64,000 nt of DNA from positions 323,001-387,000 of the forward strand of contig PYIU01000011.1 in the NCBI GenBank assembly GCA_003415625.1, written 5' to 3'. Origin of the DNA: Aquanectria penicillioides (lineage: Eukaryota; Ascomycota; Sordariomycetes; Hypocreales; Nectriaceae). This document shows, piece by piece, positions 21,816 through 34,221 of the stretch; the stretch's first letter is position 1; each line of letters begins with the position of its first letter. Under the pieces are notes generated by a model. It did not search any database. It was not told where the DNA came from and saw only the letters and a list, made by a program, of their open reading frames with translations. The position numbers and the translations under genes were made by a program.

Positions 21816-22218
21816 GGTTATTTTTAATTCCAGTTCTGAAATTAGGATGAGTAGGCTGCAGCCTGCGGGGCTTTATCTTCATGGGTTTTTCTATTTATAG
21901 ACGGCTGTCGGTGCACCCTTGCTGAAGTATGATGCCTAAGACAACGTGACGCGTGTTCATCAAAGATTATCTGTACATTCTTGATGCATATGCGGGCGGA
22001 AATGGTCAAATTTTGGAACATGCACAGCCATTTATCCTTGACTTGCCCGCATTGGTCCCACGACGGTTGTTCTGGCCGAAAGAGGTATTTTCAGGTTCAA
22101 ATATCAAGGCATAATGGAGAATGCTTCCATTTGATGTCGCTCCACAGTCGGTATCTTCTTATTTTCTTTCGAAATGGGAGTTTAGAAGCAAGCTCTAAGT
22201 AACTAAGACGCCTCCTTG
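21816..22218. other. Intergenic region between two F-box genes
   Basis: Only a 73-codon plus-strand frame without features. It holds the promoter of the first F-box gene. Confidence 0.4.
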
Positions 22219-23688
22219 TCATATCTGACATAAAAGTACATTCATCCATCCCATTCCATCTCCTTTAGAATCCCTTAACCATGAATAAATTTCTCCCATA
22301 AACTTCAGCGAGACTTGAGTTGCCTCAAAAGTGCGGTGGTAAAGTTCCAACACACTTATTTCGTCGTCAAAGCGGCTCAAATCAGTTCCTTCATAGTACG
22401 AGGGGAAATCTAAAGAGTGTATTTCCAGGCATTCAAGCGCAGCGACGTTCCCAGGTTCCAAATTTCTCCCGACGCTTGTGATGCATTTATCACAACCGCA
22501 ATGGTCTGTCATGTGCAGTCGAATGCGAAGTCGTTTGACTGTCGGGGGGATAATATCACCCAACCGTACAGCATAGTCCGGCTCAGAGCAGAAACAAAAG
22601 CTGTTCAAAGTAAGATCAAGGCTTTCGAGTCTGATTAATGGAGCTAGTGATGGTCCATCCACTGGACTTTCATAAGGATATGTGTTTGCGAAATCCAGTT
22701 CTAGGTGCTTTAGCGTTGATGCTACTGGAAGCAGGCTCCTAACCAAGTCTCCGGGCTGAATTGTGCTTTCAAGACATGATGGAACGCCAGCTTCTTTATC
22801 CGCTTCAAATCGAAACGACTCTAAATTCGATGCTTGTTTGAGCATCTCGCAGAGGGCTCCAAAATCAGAGTTTTCCGAGTTGCCATCAAACACAGCGTAG
22901 GAGAAGTGTAAGGCTTTCAGGCTCCGCAAAGCCGGACGGATTTTGTTGATATTGAACTCCAGTTGTGACGGCAATCCCAGGATTCCGTACAGTTCGAGGC
23001 GTTCCAAGTTTGGAGTGGCTCCCATTAAGGCGAGCAGTTGGGGGTTTGTCAGGTTTGTTGCGGTGTCCTCCGGCGGTCGATCTACGGCCAGATGACGAAC
23101 GTTTTCGAACCCAGTGCCATCGCCCAGTCTTTTCAGGGCCCTGGCTAGATATTTGTAGTCTGCTGAAGGCCAAGTGCCCCAGTCGTATATTCCGATGTTC
23201 AATCTTTCCATATTGGGTGCCAATGCCATGATCAGCTCAGCGGGGAGAGTCTCACAGCTTAGACCTTCCTTTACAGCCTGTTCAAAATCTAAATCATGCC
23301 CGAATGAAGAAAGGAGATTGCGGGCGGCTGATTTATAGAACTCATGTTTTACATCGCGACAATAGGAGTGAGGTAGGTTTACCTCTCTCACGTGGACTCC
23401 TAGTTGGGGATAAAGATTGAGGAGGTAAAGGTACCTTTTCATTAATACCTGATGATCGTCTGGTAAATGAAGCAAGAATGGCAGGGCGACGGAACGGAGA
23501 CGTTTTGATGTTACGGTGAGCGCCTGGAGAGCTTCTTGATAAGGCGCTGTGAAGACGGCGAGGTCATAGGAATCGATAGGCGGAAGTGAGGTGCAATGGC
23601 GGCAGAAGTACTTAACAATTTGCTGCAGAATCTCTCCTGGCAACGTCTCGAGCGATGCTGGAGCATTGATGTAATTTCGAGTCTCCAT
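22219..23688 (-). CDS. F-box/LRR-like protein (489 aa)
   Basis: Single-exon frame of 489 residues. The N-terminus has an F-box-like pattern interrupted by a short insert (LETLPGEILQQIVKYFC at residues 13-29, then ALTVTSKRLRSVALPFL near 60). The rest contains irregular leucine-rich segments such as TPNLERLELYGILGLPSQ, SLKALHFSYAVFD and STLKHLELDFA, as in F-box proteins whose C-terminal LRR surface binds the substrate of an SCF ubiquitin ligase. A cysteine-containing patch, HCGCDKC, lies near residue 395. No intron and no lesion. It differs in sequence from the neighbouring 585-residue F-box protein, so it is not a recent tandem copy. Substrate unknown. Confidence 0.72.
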   Translation of the reverse strand: METRNYINAPASLETLPGEILQQIVKYFCRHCTSLPPIDSYDLAVFTAPYQEALQALTVTSKRLRSVALPFLLHLPDDHQVLMKRYLYLLNLYPQLGVHVREVNLPHSYCRDVKHEFYKSAARNLLSSFGHDLDFEQAVKEGLSCETLPAELIMALAPNMERLNIGIYDWGTWPSADYKYLARALKRLGDGTGFENVRHLAVDRPPEDTATNLTNPQLLALMGATPNLERLELYGILGLPSQLEFNINKIRPALRSLKALHFSYAVFDGNSENSDFGALCEMLKQASNLESFRFEADKEAGVPSCLESTIQPGDLVRSLLPVASTLKHLELDFANTYPYESPVDGPSLAPLIRLESLDLTLNSFCFCSEPDYAVRLGDIIPPTVKRLRIRLHMTDHCGCDKCITSVGRNLEPGNVAALECLEIHSLDFPSYYEGTDLSRFDDEISVLELYHRTFEATQVSLKFMGEIYSWLRDSKGDGMGWMNVLLCQI

Positions 23689-24576
23689 GTCTTATAATTG
23701 GCTTCTGAGGAACCTTGCTGTGGTAGGTTTTCTTCATGATGATTTTAGTTTGGTGATACTTAATAAAGCGCAAAGCTGGGTTGAAAAAGTAAGAAGAAAA
23801 GTATCAGTGCACCAAAACTCACCTGACTCATTCGCCGACTGTCGGCTCAGGCCTTTGCTCTTGGCAGGCCCAACAAATGTTGGTTGATGCAATGTGGCGG
23901 AGCAGTTTCATCTTAGCCGCTAAAACTCGCATCAGGAGCCCGCATTGTTCTTCAGCTGAATATTCAGCCAATATGGGCTTCAGGTTATCTCAAACTCTGA
24001 GAGAACTTCAAATGGATAACCATATAATAGACGATAGACGCGAAAACTACGAGGGGCTATACTGTATCCATGATGTGGGTAGGGTTTGCGAAGTGTCTAG
24101 CCATTGAGAGGATTATGATTACCCCCCCCCCCCAAGAAATTCTCACACTAGGATTTTCATACCAAAAGACATCAACAACAGAATTTCCGGCTATGTATTC
24201 GCTATCCTCGAGCTAACAACAAATTCTATATTTCATTTTATATTTAACCGCCCTATCAAGGATGACTCAATTGGCTTGAAAAATTGCTGTATGCTATTCA
24301 CATCGTGAACTTGAGATCGTTGTAGGGAAAATTGGTTGAAAAGCACCGGAGGTATTCAGCTATCTTAACTAAGCAGCTTCGTTTTGCCTCTCGAGACCAA
24401 GCGTTTATTGTAATACAATGGACAAATAGGGAGCCAGTTGCTCCTTTTGAAGGTATCAACTTTTACATCAATAGGCAAATTTATTTGTCTTCCTCCTCCC
24501 CTCTCTGTAACCCACTCAATTATCTAATAAATTTCCACCTTACAATACCCAACCAGACTCGTATCTTCGCATACTC
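23689..24576. other. Intergenic region with a C12 tract
   Basis: A run of 12 C lies at 24122-24133. Short frames only. The AT-rich stretch 24180-24560 is the 3' flank of the MFS gene. Confidence 0.45.
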
Positions 24577-26458
24577 TTAAATTGAATACTTGATAAACAG
24601 AACCCATGCGATGATAACCAGTGAGCTGACAAGTGTGATTCCCACTGCAGTAAACGCCTTTCCAGGCTTGCGTCCAATAGGATCCTTGAGCTTTCCCTCC
24701 CGCTCGATCTCCATGCGCTTTTTCTCGCTGATAGTAAGAATTCCGGAGAGATATCTATTAATTATTAGCAAATTCGGTCTTTATAAGTTGGTAGATGGAA
24801 ACAAACCTTCTGTCAAGAACACCATAGAAGAGTCCCAGGCAAAACTCCAGTCCCTTGACAGCCACAAAGAAGGCAATCACACGTTCATATGTGCCACCAG
24901 GGGTAATGTCTTGCAGTCTGCCGGCAATCATATCGACAATCACGCTTGAACTGTTGTTGAATGACTTCCAAATACCGAGCACAAGCCCCAATTGGACTTG
25001 GCTAGGGAGCATTAGAGGGATAGAAGCCAAGAATGGTAGAGCGTTCATAGTTGAAGCGACGGAAGCAATGACCATGGCACCCAAGGCGTTGGTATGGGTA
25101 AACCCGATGAGGCAGTAGACTAGAATCCAGATCGCCGAGGTGATACTCACAAACACCATGCGATAGCCGAAGAAGTCGAAAAAGGTTCCAATCAAAGGTG
25201 CGCCAACTACAGGGATAACCTGCTGCACAGCCGATGTGTAACCAGCGAGCTCTGCCGTTGAGCCACGAGTCTCAGTAATGATGTCAGCACTGAGGCCGTT
25301 GAAACCGCCAACTACGCCGGCTTGCAGAATCTGAGTGCAGGAAACCAGCCAGAAAAAGCGTGGCACACGTGCGAGAGCCCTCCAGTCAGGTAGAGCTCTG
25401 AACATGCGAGAACGGATCTTCTCATTGGCATCAAAAGCAGTCTCACCGTGCTCAGTTTGAGAAGCTTCAAGCTCCCTTGCTTCTCTCGCCAGCCGCCGAC
25501 CCGTGGGCATATGGGTCCATTCTGGACGACTGCGTGCCCACCAAACGTAGTAGATGTTCTGTAGCAGGTTGGCAAGGCAAACGATGGCGGGGATCCACAG
25601 TGCCCAACCCCAGAATGAGGAGGCATCTTTCATTGGAACTGCAGTAGCTTTGGCAATGAGCACAATGAGTTTTCCTTGCCATCAAGTTAGTAATCGTGCT
25701 TTGATTTCACAATACTCAACACATACCAACGGCTAAATCGAGGCCATATACCAAACCCAGTCCTCTGTGTTGGAACCAATGCGCAAGGATCTATCCGCCA
25801 AGTCAGTCGATGATACGTGCCATATAATATGCCGTTTGAAATTATGCCTTACTTTGGAGGTGCAAGTCTCAATCACAGTACTTCCGAATCCCATAATGAC
25901 TCGTCCTGTCACGACGAGAGTAAAGGAGTCTTGGTTCGAGCCGGCTGCTGATATGATAGCGCCGAGAAAGATGGCAATTGAACAAGCCATGGAGCCCCTT
26001 TTTGGTTAAAGACTTAGTAAAATTCACATGGAGAATTGAAATCAGTCATGTCCTTTTCGTACCATTCAACGCCATAATGATCGAGCCCGTATCCTCCAAT
26101 AATAGGGAGTACCGTGTTCACTAGTGAAGTGGCCGAAGAAATAGCTCCGTACTGCAAATTATGAGTGTTGGTTCATAATCAAAGGGCACTTGATACCTAC
26201 CTGGGAGTTGTTGATGTCAAGTTCCTTTTTTAGCGTGCTTTTGAGAGGACCAAGAGTATTTTCAGAGAATGATGAGCCCCAGGAGAGGGCAACGGCACAT
26301 GCGAGAGCCGTAAGCTTCCAGGTCAGCGGAAAATCCCTGGGTCCTTCGGTCTGTGTGGTATGGTCGCTGGTAGCATCCCCAATGCACTTTTCATCGGCTT
26401 CAGGGTGCGGCGATGCGACTGCCAGCGTGGGCCCAGTCTCAGTGTTGTTGGACGCCAT
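24577..26458 (-). CDS. MFS transporter, MFSD1-like
   Basis: Six exons, 26458-26201, 26151-26063, 25997-25853, 25790-25727, 25674-24807 and 24754-24577, join in frame to 533 residues. The hydrophilic N-terminus is followed by GSSFSENTLGPLKSTLKKEL, the typical opening of the fungal proteins related to animal MFSD1, a lysosomal dipeptide exporter. The MFS signature TGRVIMGFGSTVIETCTSK lies after helix 3. About 12 hydrophobic helices are visible, and a central charged loop (RRLAREARELEASQTEHGE) separates the two six-helix halves. It ends with a short cytosolic linker and one last helix (VGITLVSSLVIIAWVLFI). Substrate is not deducible; small peptides or other organic solutes at a vacuolar or plasma membrane are plausible. 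Introns are 49-65 nt, with an ACTAAC branch in intron 4. No lesion. Confidence 0.88.
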
Positions 26459-27764
26459 GACAAGTCTCTGTGCGGCTGGTGATTGATAAAGTCAGGAAGA
26501 ATCAAAGCTGAGTGATGAGGAACAAGTGTTGAAGTGCACGTCGGAGTGACGGGTTTTATCCATCTTATCTGATCTTTCCAGAACTTGGGCAAACCCATGC
26601 TCAACCACGTTCGCTCCAAGTCACCCAATCTCAGAGAGCATACAGGGATATTGGAAAACACAGATTTCTCACTGTGATGAGTTCAAGTGGGCCTTCATCC
26701 CTGTTAGCCAGGGCCACATTCTTGATCCGCCGTTCACGGGGATGAAAATACCTCATTCCACCTCGAAACTCCACCTTCATGCGAACGATTACACGCACAT
26801 GCACAAACACCAATATCAACATGCCGTTGATTTCGGGACGAAAATTCTTGGTACCCCCTAAACGTCTCTTCTACTGACCCCAAAATAGGCGTCTCCATAT
26901 TTCCTCCTTCACGTAAACATGATATGATGGAGCTCCCGTCCTCAACCTTATTCCCGCGCTGCCCTAATATCCTTAGCGTGACCCTTATCCTTGCCCTTCA
27001 GAAAGGCTTTGGTGGTAAACCTGCGAGCAAAGCTGTGGCCTTCGTTTCTCCTACTGATAAAGATAATAGGTATACCGAGAGCTGCTTAGTTTTGAGTATA
27101 GGTTAGTAGTATGAAAGGTTTTAGCATTTCCAATCACAATACCCCGCCCGAGGATGCTCTCTCATAAAAAGCTTCTCTCTAAGTTCAACTTGTCACGCAT
27201 GAATGAAGGGAATCATGCCTATGACTGGATATGATTTCTCGTGGCCTCGACTTACAATGAAGAGTCTTTCTTGATCTAAATAATGCTCCATGTTCTACAT
27301 TGAAAGGCAACGTACTGTGCCCTTGGTTTTGACCGATATTTACCAGGTTCCATACGCGCTGTCCACTTTTCTTTCCAGATGCAGTCTAGGCATGTCCCAT
27401 AGACATCCATTTACCCAGGGACCCATGGGCAACCCAACGAGATGGTTCATCCTATGATCGCTCGCGATTGTGGAGAATTGAACGAATTTTTCCACGCGAG
27501 GGCGTGCACAACAGGGTAAATTCAAGTCAATGAAGCCGATAACGGCCCGCATGGCACCGTACATTACACGGCCTACCGGCTCCCCCTGCCAGCCCATGTC
27601 CTCCTCATTGGAACCACGAGATCTGATAAGAGGCGGTCTGATTGATAACTGGAAGCGGGGCAGCTCCGCGGAGGCACTTCGGTTGAGCGTGCCATTACGG
27701 TAATTACTACAACCATAGCCAATACCGAGTTTGCAGAGTGGAATCATTATCTTGCTCTCTCACC
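26459..27764. other. Divergent intergenic region, MFS gene and repeat-type gene
   Basis: It separates the divergently transcribed MFS transporter and the gene at 27765 and must carry both promoters. The frames at 26323-26661 and 27340-27747 (minus) have no domain. No binding-site cluster stands out. Confidence 0.4.
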
Positions 27765-30178
27765 ATGGATGCGTGCCTGTGTCACTCGGTCCGGCTGCTG
27801 GAAAAGGACTACGACGAAACCAGAGCTAGAGATTTGATCCCTGCTCTAAACACTCATCTAAGATCACTCCGCAACGTTCTGGCCATGTCCAAGGCCTTCG
27901 CCCGCGATGTTCAGCATCGAGTCATACCCAACAACGAGCGAACGGACAGGGCCTTTTTCGTAGATTCGGTGGATATTTCACCTGTTAATCAGATCTACGA
28001 GTCATTCAGAGATGATGTTAATGGATTTTGGAGTGCTTCGGGCAACCGAGCGCACATGGACCTGCGCCGACGTCTTGCCTGTGTAGTAATATTCCTACGG
28101 TCAACGCTTGGAGCCCAAACCCTACTGCCGCCTCAAATCGCCGAGATCTTTGAAGGACATCAAAACCTCGCCGATGTTCGAAATTCTGGGAGAAAATACA
28201 TCAGGATTGCTCGGAAGCTTGGCGGCCTCGGATCAATCCTCTGGCTTCCGCTGGACATTCCGCCTTCGACGTAAGTAAAAGTACACCTGATGGAATAACA
28301 AAAACGCTGAAACCATAAAGGTATGAGAGATATCTTAATCTCAGTAACGACAGCGTTTTCGAGCATTTAACGTGTCTTGATCCCCAGGTCGTACACTATA
28401 CAGACTTTGTGCAAAGTGTAGTAATTTCTCAACTTCGAGGTACCACCTGTAGTTCAAATTTTGCTAAACAGTGCTAATGTATAACGCATCTTCAGACCCA
28501 TCTCTGGTAGTTTCTTACTACAATCTCTACGTAGAGTATCCCGAAATAGTTCCAGCCTCAGATCAGCTGCTGCTCCTCCTCTATGCTCTCGGAAGTTCTA
28601 ACATTCCTGATATCCTGCTGAAAAGCGTGAGAGTGCCGCAGCGGCGATGGAATCTCGAGGGAGAGATTGAGGGCACAACCACTGCCAAGTTTGGCCTACC
28701 CAATGGCCTGGTCAAATTCTTATCAAATGATGTTCAACTGGTTGAGGCCCTGACTAGGTCATCCGTCACTAGCCATGTTTTACAGGGCGGTACCATCGTT
28801 TGGTCTCTGTCTCCGGAGGCACATCATTTATTTTCCAAGGTATTACTAAATCCCACAGTAAATGCACTGGGATCTACAGCATTGAAACTGATTTGTTTTG
28901 CCTGTCCGCCTTGTTATGAGGGCAACACGGACTGGTATGGTGCCTCTGCTAGCTATTCCAATTCACTATTGACAAGCTTTTGATAGGTCCCCGTCAGTAA
29001 AAGAAACAGTTTGGCCATTACTGGAGAGGGCGTCAAAGATTTATGAAGTCTCAACTTCACTGAGAACGCAGGTACTTGAGGCGATTCTCTATTTCAGCGA
29101 GAGAGACTCAGTTGCCATTCGTCGCGTTGCCGTCGAACAAGCCAAAGGCTTTCTACGGAAGCCAATGCCATACTATCTCCACGCTTCAGTTGTTCTCTTC
29201 CGAAGCATATTGTACCGTATCGACGGTGAGTTTGCCAAATCTGAAGCACAGATACGCAATTTCCAATGGCGAGGTCCGCAGCCATCATCTCGTCGGGACC
29301 ACGCACTTCAAGGCCGTCTTCACATTTCGCAAATCGAAAATAAGATTAGGTGTGACGACAACGACGTTCCTATCTTTATTTACCAATGGGAAGCAAAACA
29401 ACCTCTATCGACCCTCGACATGGAGGTGACATTCAGGCTTCAGAGCACAGCAGCGCGATTTTTTCAATCTGTTGGAGACTTTGAGGCAGCGAGAGCTTCT
29501 CTCGAACAGTTTCTATCACTAAATGTGACGAAGCCAATAAGGGCCAACTCGCGCCGAATTCTAGTCGGCAGACTTGCCGACATGTACTGTGAGATGAAAC
29601 AGTATTAAATGGCTATCGCGTTGCTTCAGCCCGAACTTCACGGCGTTGATGAGCTTAGTCGCTTACGCCGCGGGTTTCGACGACTATTACTATCGTCAGC
29701 CGAGGCCAGTATCGGACTCGGCAGACTAGAGGACTCAGAACTAATGCTTAGGGAATCTAATGATGCCGAACCACTAAGGTTAGACGACATCCACGATCAA
29801 CAGCTGCATATGCGCAAGCTCCTTGCAGTAGCTCGGATTGCTCATTCGAGAGGAGATGGCAACGAAGCCGTGCTACGGTGGGGAATTGCTCTTCAAGAAA
29901 TTGAGTCGATGCACACTCTCAAGGCCCGCTCTGGGTTCACGGCAGCGATCATATATCTGTCCTTGGCCCATGCTCAGTTGATTATTGGCGACAGAGACGG
30001 TGGTCGACAATCATGGGTTACTGGGGCAGAGATATTAAGGACCCAGAAATGCGAATTCTCAATCCCGGTTCTCGCTACTACCTGGTTACAAACAGTAGCC
30101 ACTGAAGTTCACAAGCTGCAAGGCTGGTCACTGCGTGTGATGCTGCCTGGAGGAAGGCCTGATATAGTATGGCCTTGA
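27765..30178 (+). CDS. Large conserved fungal protein with helical repeats, premature stop
   Basis: Four exons, 27765-28270, 28321-28439, 28496-28934 and 28987-30178, keep one frame for 752 codons, but codon 562 is TAA (29606-29608). The part before it gives 561 residues. The part after continues in the same frame, with conserved-looking text such as RRLLLSSAEASIGLGRLEDS and IYLSLAHAQLIIGDRDGG. I recognise the sequence as a conserved Pezizomycotina protein of unknown role (segments YERYLNLSNDSVFEHLT, CFACPPCYEGNTDW, RWGIALQEIE). The second half is helical and TPR-like, with a probable helical pair in SVGDFEAARASLEQFL. The stop is followed directly by ATG (TAAATG), so a second product of 189 residues could only arise by reinitiation. 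Splice sites are all good; the stop is a substitution and not an indel. Recently truncated gene or allele. Confidence 0.72.
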
Positions 30179-30334
30179 TAATAGAAAGTTGAAACACCAC
30201 TACTTATGGCAAACATTTAGCATCAATACTTGCCTAATAATCGGTTAAAGTAAGGTGGCATTTTATCGGACGGGGATTAGTCTGTAGAATAGCGCCTAGC
30301 TGAGATGCAAGCTCTATATTCACTATTCTCGAGC

Positions 30335-31395
30335 CTAGAAGAAATCGCCCCATGCTTTCGCCACTTGAGCCGCGACAAGTCTCTCAATTGCTATTCCAGG
30401 ATGATAGTTGTTAAACCATAGCTTCGGACACTCAATTAGCGGCTGTACTTCTGTTTAGGAATAGGTTTACTTACGCATGACACGCCATCTTCATTGTAGC
30501 AGGTGGCATTCGGGGCCCCAAACGCTTTTGGGTTGTTGATTGCAGTGTTGAACGCCACTGCTGTATCGACCACCTTGGCTTTCAGAGACTTGTTAACCTT
30601 GCTAAATTTCTTCAGCTTGGCGACGAGCAAGCTGTTGAACTGGTCAATGGCGGAAACTAGCAATGCATTTGACGCTTCGCCCTGCGCCAGCATCAAGGGA
30701 GTTAAGTTTGTCGCTAACAGCTTTAGCTCACTGTACTTGTTGAAAAGCTTGTTCTCAAGTCATGAACTTACGCGGTACGGTTAGCAAGGCAAACTGCCGC
30801 AATCCCGCGTCGTAGAGAATTTGGATTTGGTTGAAGTATGCGTCAATAACCTTGACCAATCTCTCGGACTCGCCGTCAAGATAGAACGAATTTCCAACAT
30901 CGTTCACACCCATCCACACGCCGACAACTGTGTTCTTTGCGTTCCAAAAACGGTTCGCCGGCTGGCTGGCGAGATAGGTGCTGAAGTCCGCTACTTGATC
31001 GATGAAGCTGAGTACCGTTTCGGCGTATGGGGTAACCAGATCTGCGTCTACGGTTGCGCCCCCGTATGCAAAGTTATACGATAGTGTTAGAGAGCTGTTG
31101 AACTCGGTGACTATGGAGCCAACCCAGTTGAGGCCTCCTGAAGCTGTCCATCCAGGAAGAGCAGGGTTCCCTAGGGGGTTCGCTGCCGACGGCTTAGTGC
31201 TGGTCACGTTGAATCCAGTCTGAGAATATGAGTCGCCACTAAAATAAGTCAGCAAGTTTGATTCTTTGACTGATTATTGGAGTCTATTGTAGCCTACAAG
31301 CTTATCAAGTATTTAACGGCTGGCTTTGCGGCAGACACTTCAGTCAAGAGTGCCGAGGCGCTCACCAGCGCTACCATGACAGATTTTAAACTCAT
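30335..31395 (-). CDS. Secreted GDSL/SGNH esterase (CE16-like)
   Basis: Exons 31395-31298, 31238-30772, 30713-30475 and 30421-30335 join in frame to 296 residues. A signal peptide covers about residues 1-23 ([17 protein letters not shown]). Block I is [16 protein letters not shown] with nucleophile Ser36 in GDSY, block III is [10 protein letters not shown] with the oxyanion Asn, and the last block is NNYHPG with the catalytic His. The family is fungal carbohydrate esterase family 16 or a related GDSL acyl hydrolase, which removes acetyl groups from plant cell-wall oligosaccharides outside the cell. In many GDSL enzymes the residue three before the His is Asp; here it is Asn, also seen in fungal CE16-like proteins. 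Introns are 53-59 nt. No lesion. Confidence 0.88.
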
Positions 31396-32502
31396 TATCG
31401 ATAGGCAAGGGTACATATGAATGGCTAACAATTACCAATGTCGTGGATTTTCAAGAATGTGGCATTATACGATCTGTCTTTCCTGCTCCGCTTTATATTC
31501 ACCATGACTCCGTTCTTGTACAATCCACTACATCCCGAATTAGGAAATCCTTTGGTCCTCATTCCAAAACTATTGGCGGGTTCAATGCTCGGAACGATCT
31601 CCATTTGTCTACGGAGGCTGCGTTGCGATGGACCAAAGCGGCACGGAACCCGGGCCGAATGTCCAGACGATACCGTCATCTCCAGATCTTGGCTACTTGT
31701 CTCTCCACCATTGCAGCTGGCTACACCCGAAAAGCCTCAGCCAACTAAACTTGATCCTGAAAAGAGGATAGTGAGCTCCCGGTTCCTTTCTAACCCGTGA
31801 TCAATGTTGAGCCTGGGGTGGGCTGTGAGCTTACCCCACGGCCCGCATATATCGAGCGTTGCATGGGTCATGACACCAAGTCTCCCAGGGACTTGGATAT
31901 TCTCCAAGTCGTGCTCTGAAATAGAACATGGAGAGCATATGGACTACTTTAAGCAACACTGATCAGAGGAATTGAAGAATTGAAGAATAATCCAATCTTA
32001 ACCACCTCCACGATCACACTGTTGCTTGCCCCGGACTGGCGACCCAAAGATCTCTCCTCCCAATTCAGCTCGCCAAGTGGAGCAATGTTTAAGCTTCTCC
32101 GCTCGCGAGGTTCTAAATCGTTCTAACTAAAATGAAAAGCAGGCCAGAGATTCACTAGTTTAGCTTCAAGGAACATTGTGGGAAGCACATGTTGAAGAAT
32201 GAGATAGAGGCTTCTGTTGTTTTTTCCCTTCCTTTTTAAATTCCAATATTGTCCTACCGCTAGTTTGATTCGATAAACCATCAATTTATTCTTTGAGGCC
32301 GAGGTTCAAATCATAGGCGAAGCTGGACGAGTGCGGCGATTGGACCAACGTGGCCATAAACCCCTGTGCTGTGAGCTTGGCATCTTGGAAATGGAATGAT
32401 ACGATTTACCCCGCTCCACTACCACATTGCCCTCATTTCCACTTTCTTCAGTGTGCCTTTGAGTTAGCCGTGATTCCATTCACAGGGTGTAATATTTCCA
32501 GG
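31396..32502. other. Divergent intergenic region, esterase and methyltransferase
   Basis: It holds the promoters of the esterase (minus) and the first methyltransferase (plus). The overlapping plus-strand frames at 31438-31800 have no domain. A short direct repeat of gaattgaa occurs near 31970-31985. Nothing else is seen. Confidence 0.4.
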
Positions 32503-34221
32503 ATGGCGGGAACTGAACCAACAGCACAGGATACTGTAGAAGCTGTAGAGAGCGCCACAACGCCGGGTCAAAAAAATTACGAACCCGTCGTAGCCCCAGC
32601 AGCAACGTCGACAACACCACCTGAGACAACACTGCCAGCAGAGACAACTCCAGAAGGGACAACCGCAGAGGAGACAACTCCAGCGGAGACAGCAGCACCA
32701 ACGGAGACAGCCGCAGCGGCTGAGATTCTCCCTCCTCAGCATTGGACGGATCTGCCTGAGGTACGTTTTCAAGTCAACACAACGAACCTTCGGCTTCAAA
32801 CAGCGCTGACGAACACTCGAATTTCTAGCCAGAGGCCAGTGACACTGAACATGACTCAACCCTGAGCGAAACTGCTAGCTCGACTGCGTCGCTGTCATCG
32901 TCTATTCTTGCATATAGAACACTCAATGGTCGACGCTACCACAGCGAGCAAGGCAACGCCCAGTACTGGTTCGTTGGCGCGGGTACCCAGATGAAAACTC
33001 ACAGGCGGTGCTGATTTCCACAAAAAGGGTGACCAACGACGATCAATCGAATGAAGCGCTGGATTTGAAGTGAGTCCAGGCCAGCAGACTCAAGCAATTA
33101 CGATTAGGAACGGTAACTGATGTGATTCAGCCATCACGTCATGACACTCATGTATGGTGGAAAGCTTCACAAAGCGCCATTAAAGAGTGATATTCATGTA
33201 TATCTTATTCTAGAGATCATTGTATTGGATTCATGCTAATTAGACACCTTGATACAGAAAGTCGTCGACATCGGAACTGGCACTGGTAAATTCCATTCCA
33301 GCATACCCTGTCGGGGAGAACTTCAGGCTAACCACGTACTGCTTCAGGAATCTGGGCCATGTAGGAATCTCTGTTCAAGTTGGGATAATCCATGCTAATC
33401 CATACGACAGGGACTTTGCTGACGAATACCCCAATGCAACCGTCATTGGCACTGATATCTCGCCTATCCAACCAAGCTGGGTTCCCCCAAACCTTCAATT
33501 GTGAGAATCCATTGGAACCTATAACTCTATGAGCTCTTGATGCTGACAGTTTAATTCCCCTTTCGCTCAGCGAAATCGACGATTGCACTCAAGAATGGAC
33601 CTTTGAGGAAAACTCTCTAGATTTCGTCCACATGCGATTCCTGGTCGGAAGTGTCGTGGATTGGCCTGGTCTCTTCAAGCAAGCCTACAAGTGCCTAAAG
33701 CCAGGTGGATACATTGAGAGCCACGAAGGTTCACCAGTGATCGGCACCGACGACGATACTATTAAGAAGAATAGCGCCATGAGCCAGTGGGGTCCAATCT
33801 TCCTCGAAGGAGGACGCAGGCTTGCTCGGCCATTCTCGGTACTTGAGGATGAGGTGCAACAGAAGGGAATGGAGGAAGCGGGATTCGTGAATATTGAGGA
33901 ATCCACTCTCAAGGTGAATCGCACCATCTATTCATGATCATCTTTGAAGCGTGTCAGAGGTTATTGACCAAATAAACAACTTAGGTCCCCATCGGCGACT
34001 GGCCAAGCGATCCCAACTTGAAGGAGGCTGGGCGCTATTTCCAGGCTGCAATCTTGCAGGACATTGACGGCACCATAATGTTTATTGCAAACCTGCTGGG
34101 TTGGTCCCCGGACCAAATTAGAGTCTTTGCCGCTCACTATCGTCGCGATATTTCGTCCAGGTCGACTCACGCTTACTTTAAGCAAAAGGTTGTTTGGGCA
34201 CAGAAGCCATTGGATGCATGA
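32503..34221 (+). CDS. LaeA-like SAM-dependent methyltransferase 1
   Basis: Nine exons join in frame: 32503-32760, 32829-32968, 33028-33069, 33131-33197, 33258-33285, 33348-33360, 33411-33500, 33571-33913, 33985-34221, giving 405 residues. Residues about 30-75 are a low-complexity Thr/Glu/Pro/Ala tail ([18 protein letters not shown]). Then comes the fungal TAM/LaeA-type fold: [19 protein letters not shown], the SAM motif [35 protein letters not shown], and the post-motif LKPGGYIE. Such proteins are often next to specialised-metabolite genes; some act on small molecules, LaeA itself is a nuclear regulator. Exon 6 is only 13 nt and encodes part of the SAM motif. It is convergent with a paralogue at 34548-35904. 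No lesion seen. Confidence 0.87.
32600..32732 (+). repeat. Degenerate acaactcc/gagaca repeat encoding a Thr/Glu/Pro tail
   Basis: Imperfect units built from gagacaactccag and close variants recur in the first exon of the methyltransferase and encode TTP/AET-type tripeptides. This is low complexity, with likely length variation between strains. Confidence 0.5.
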
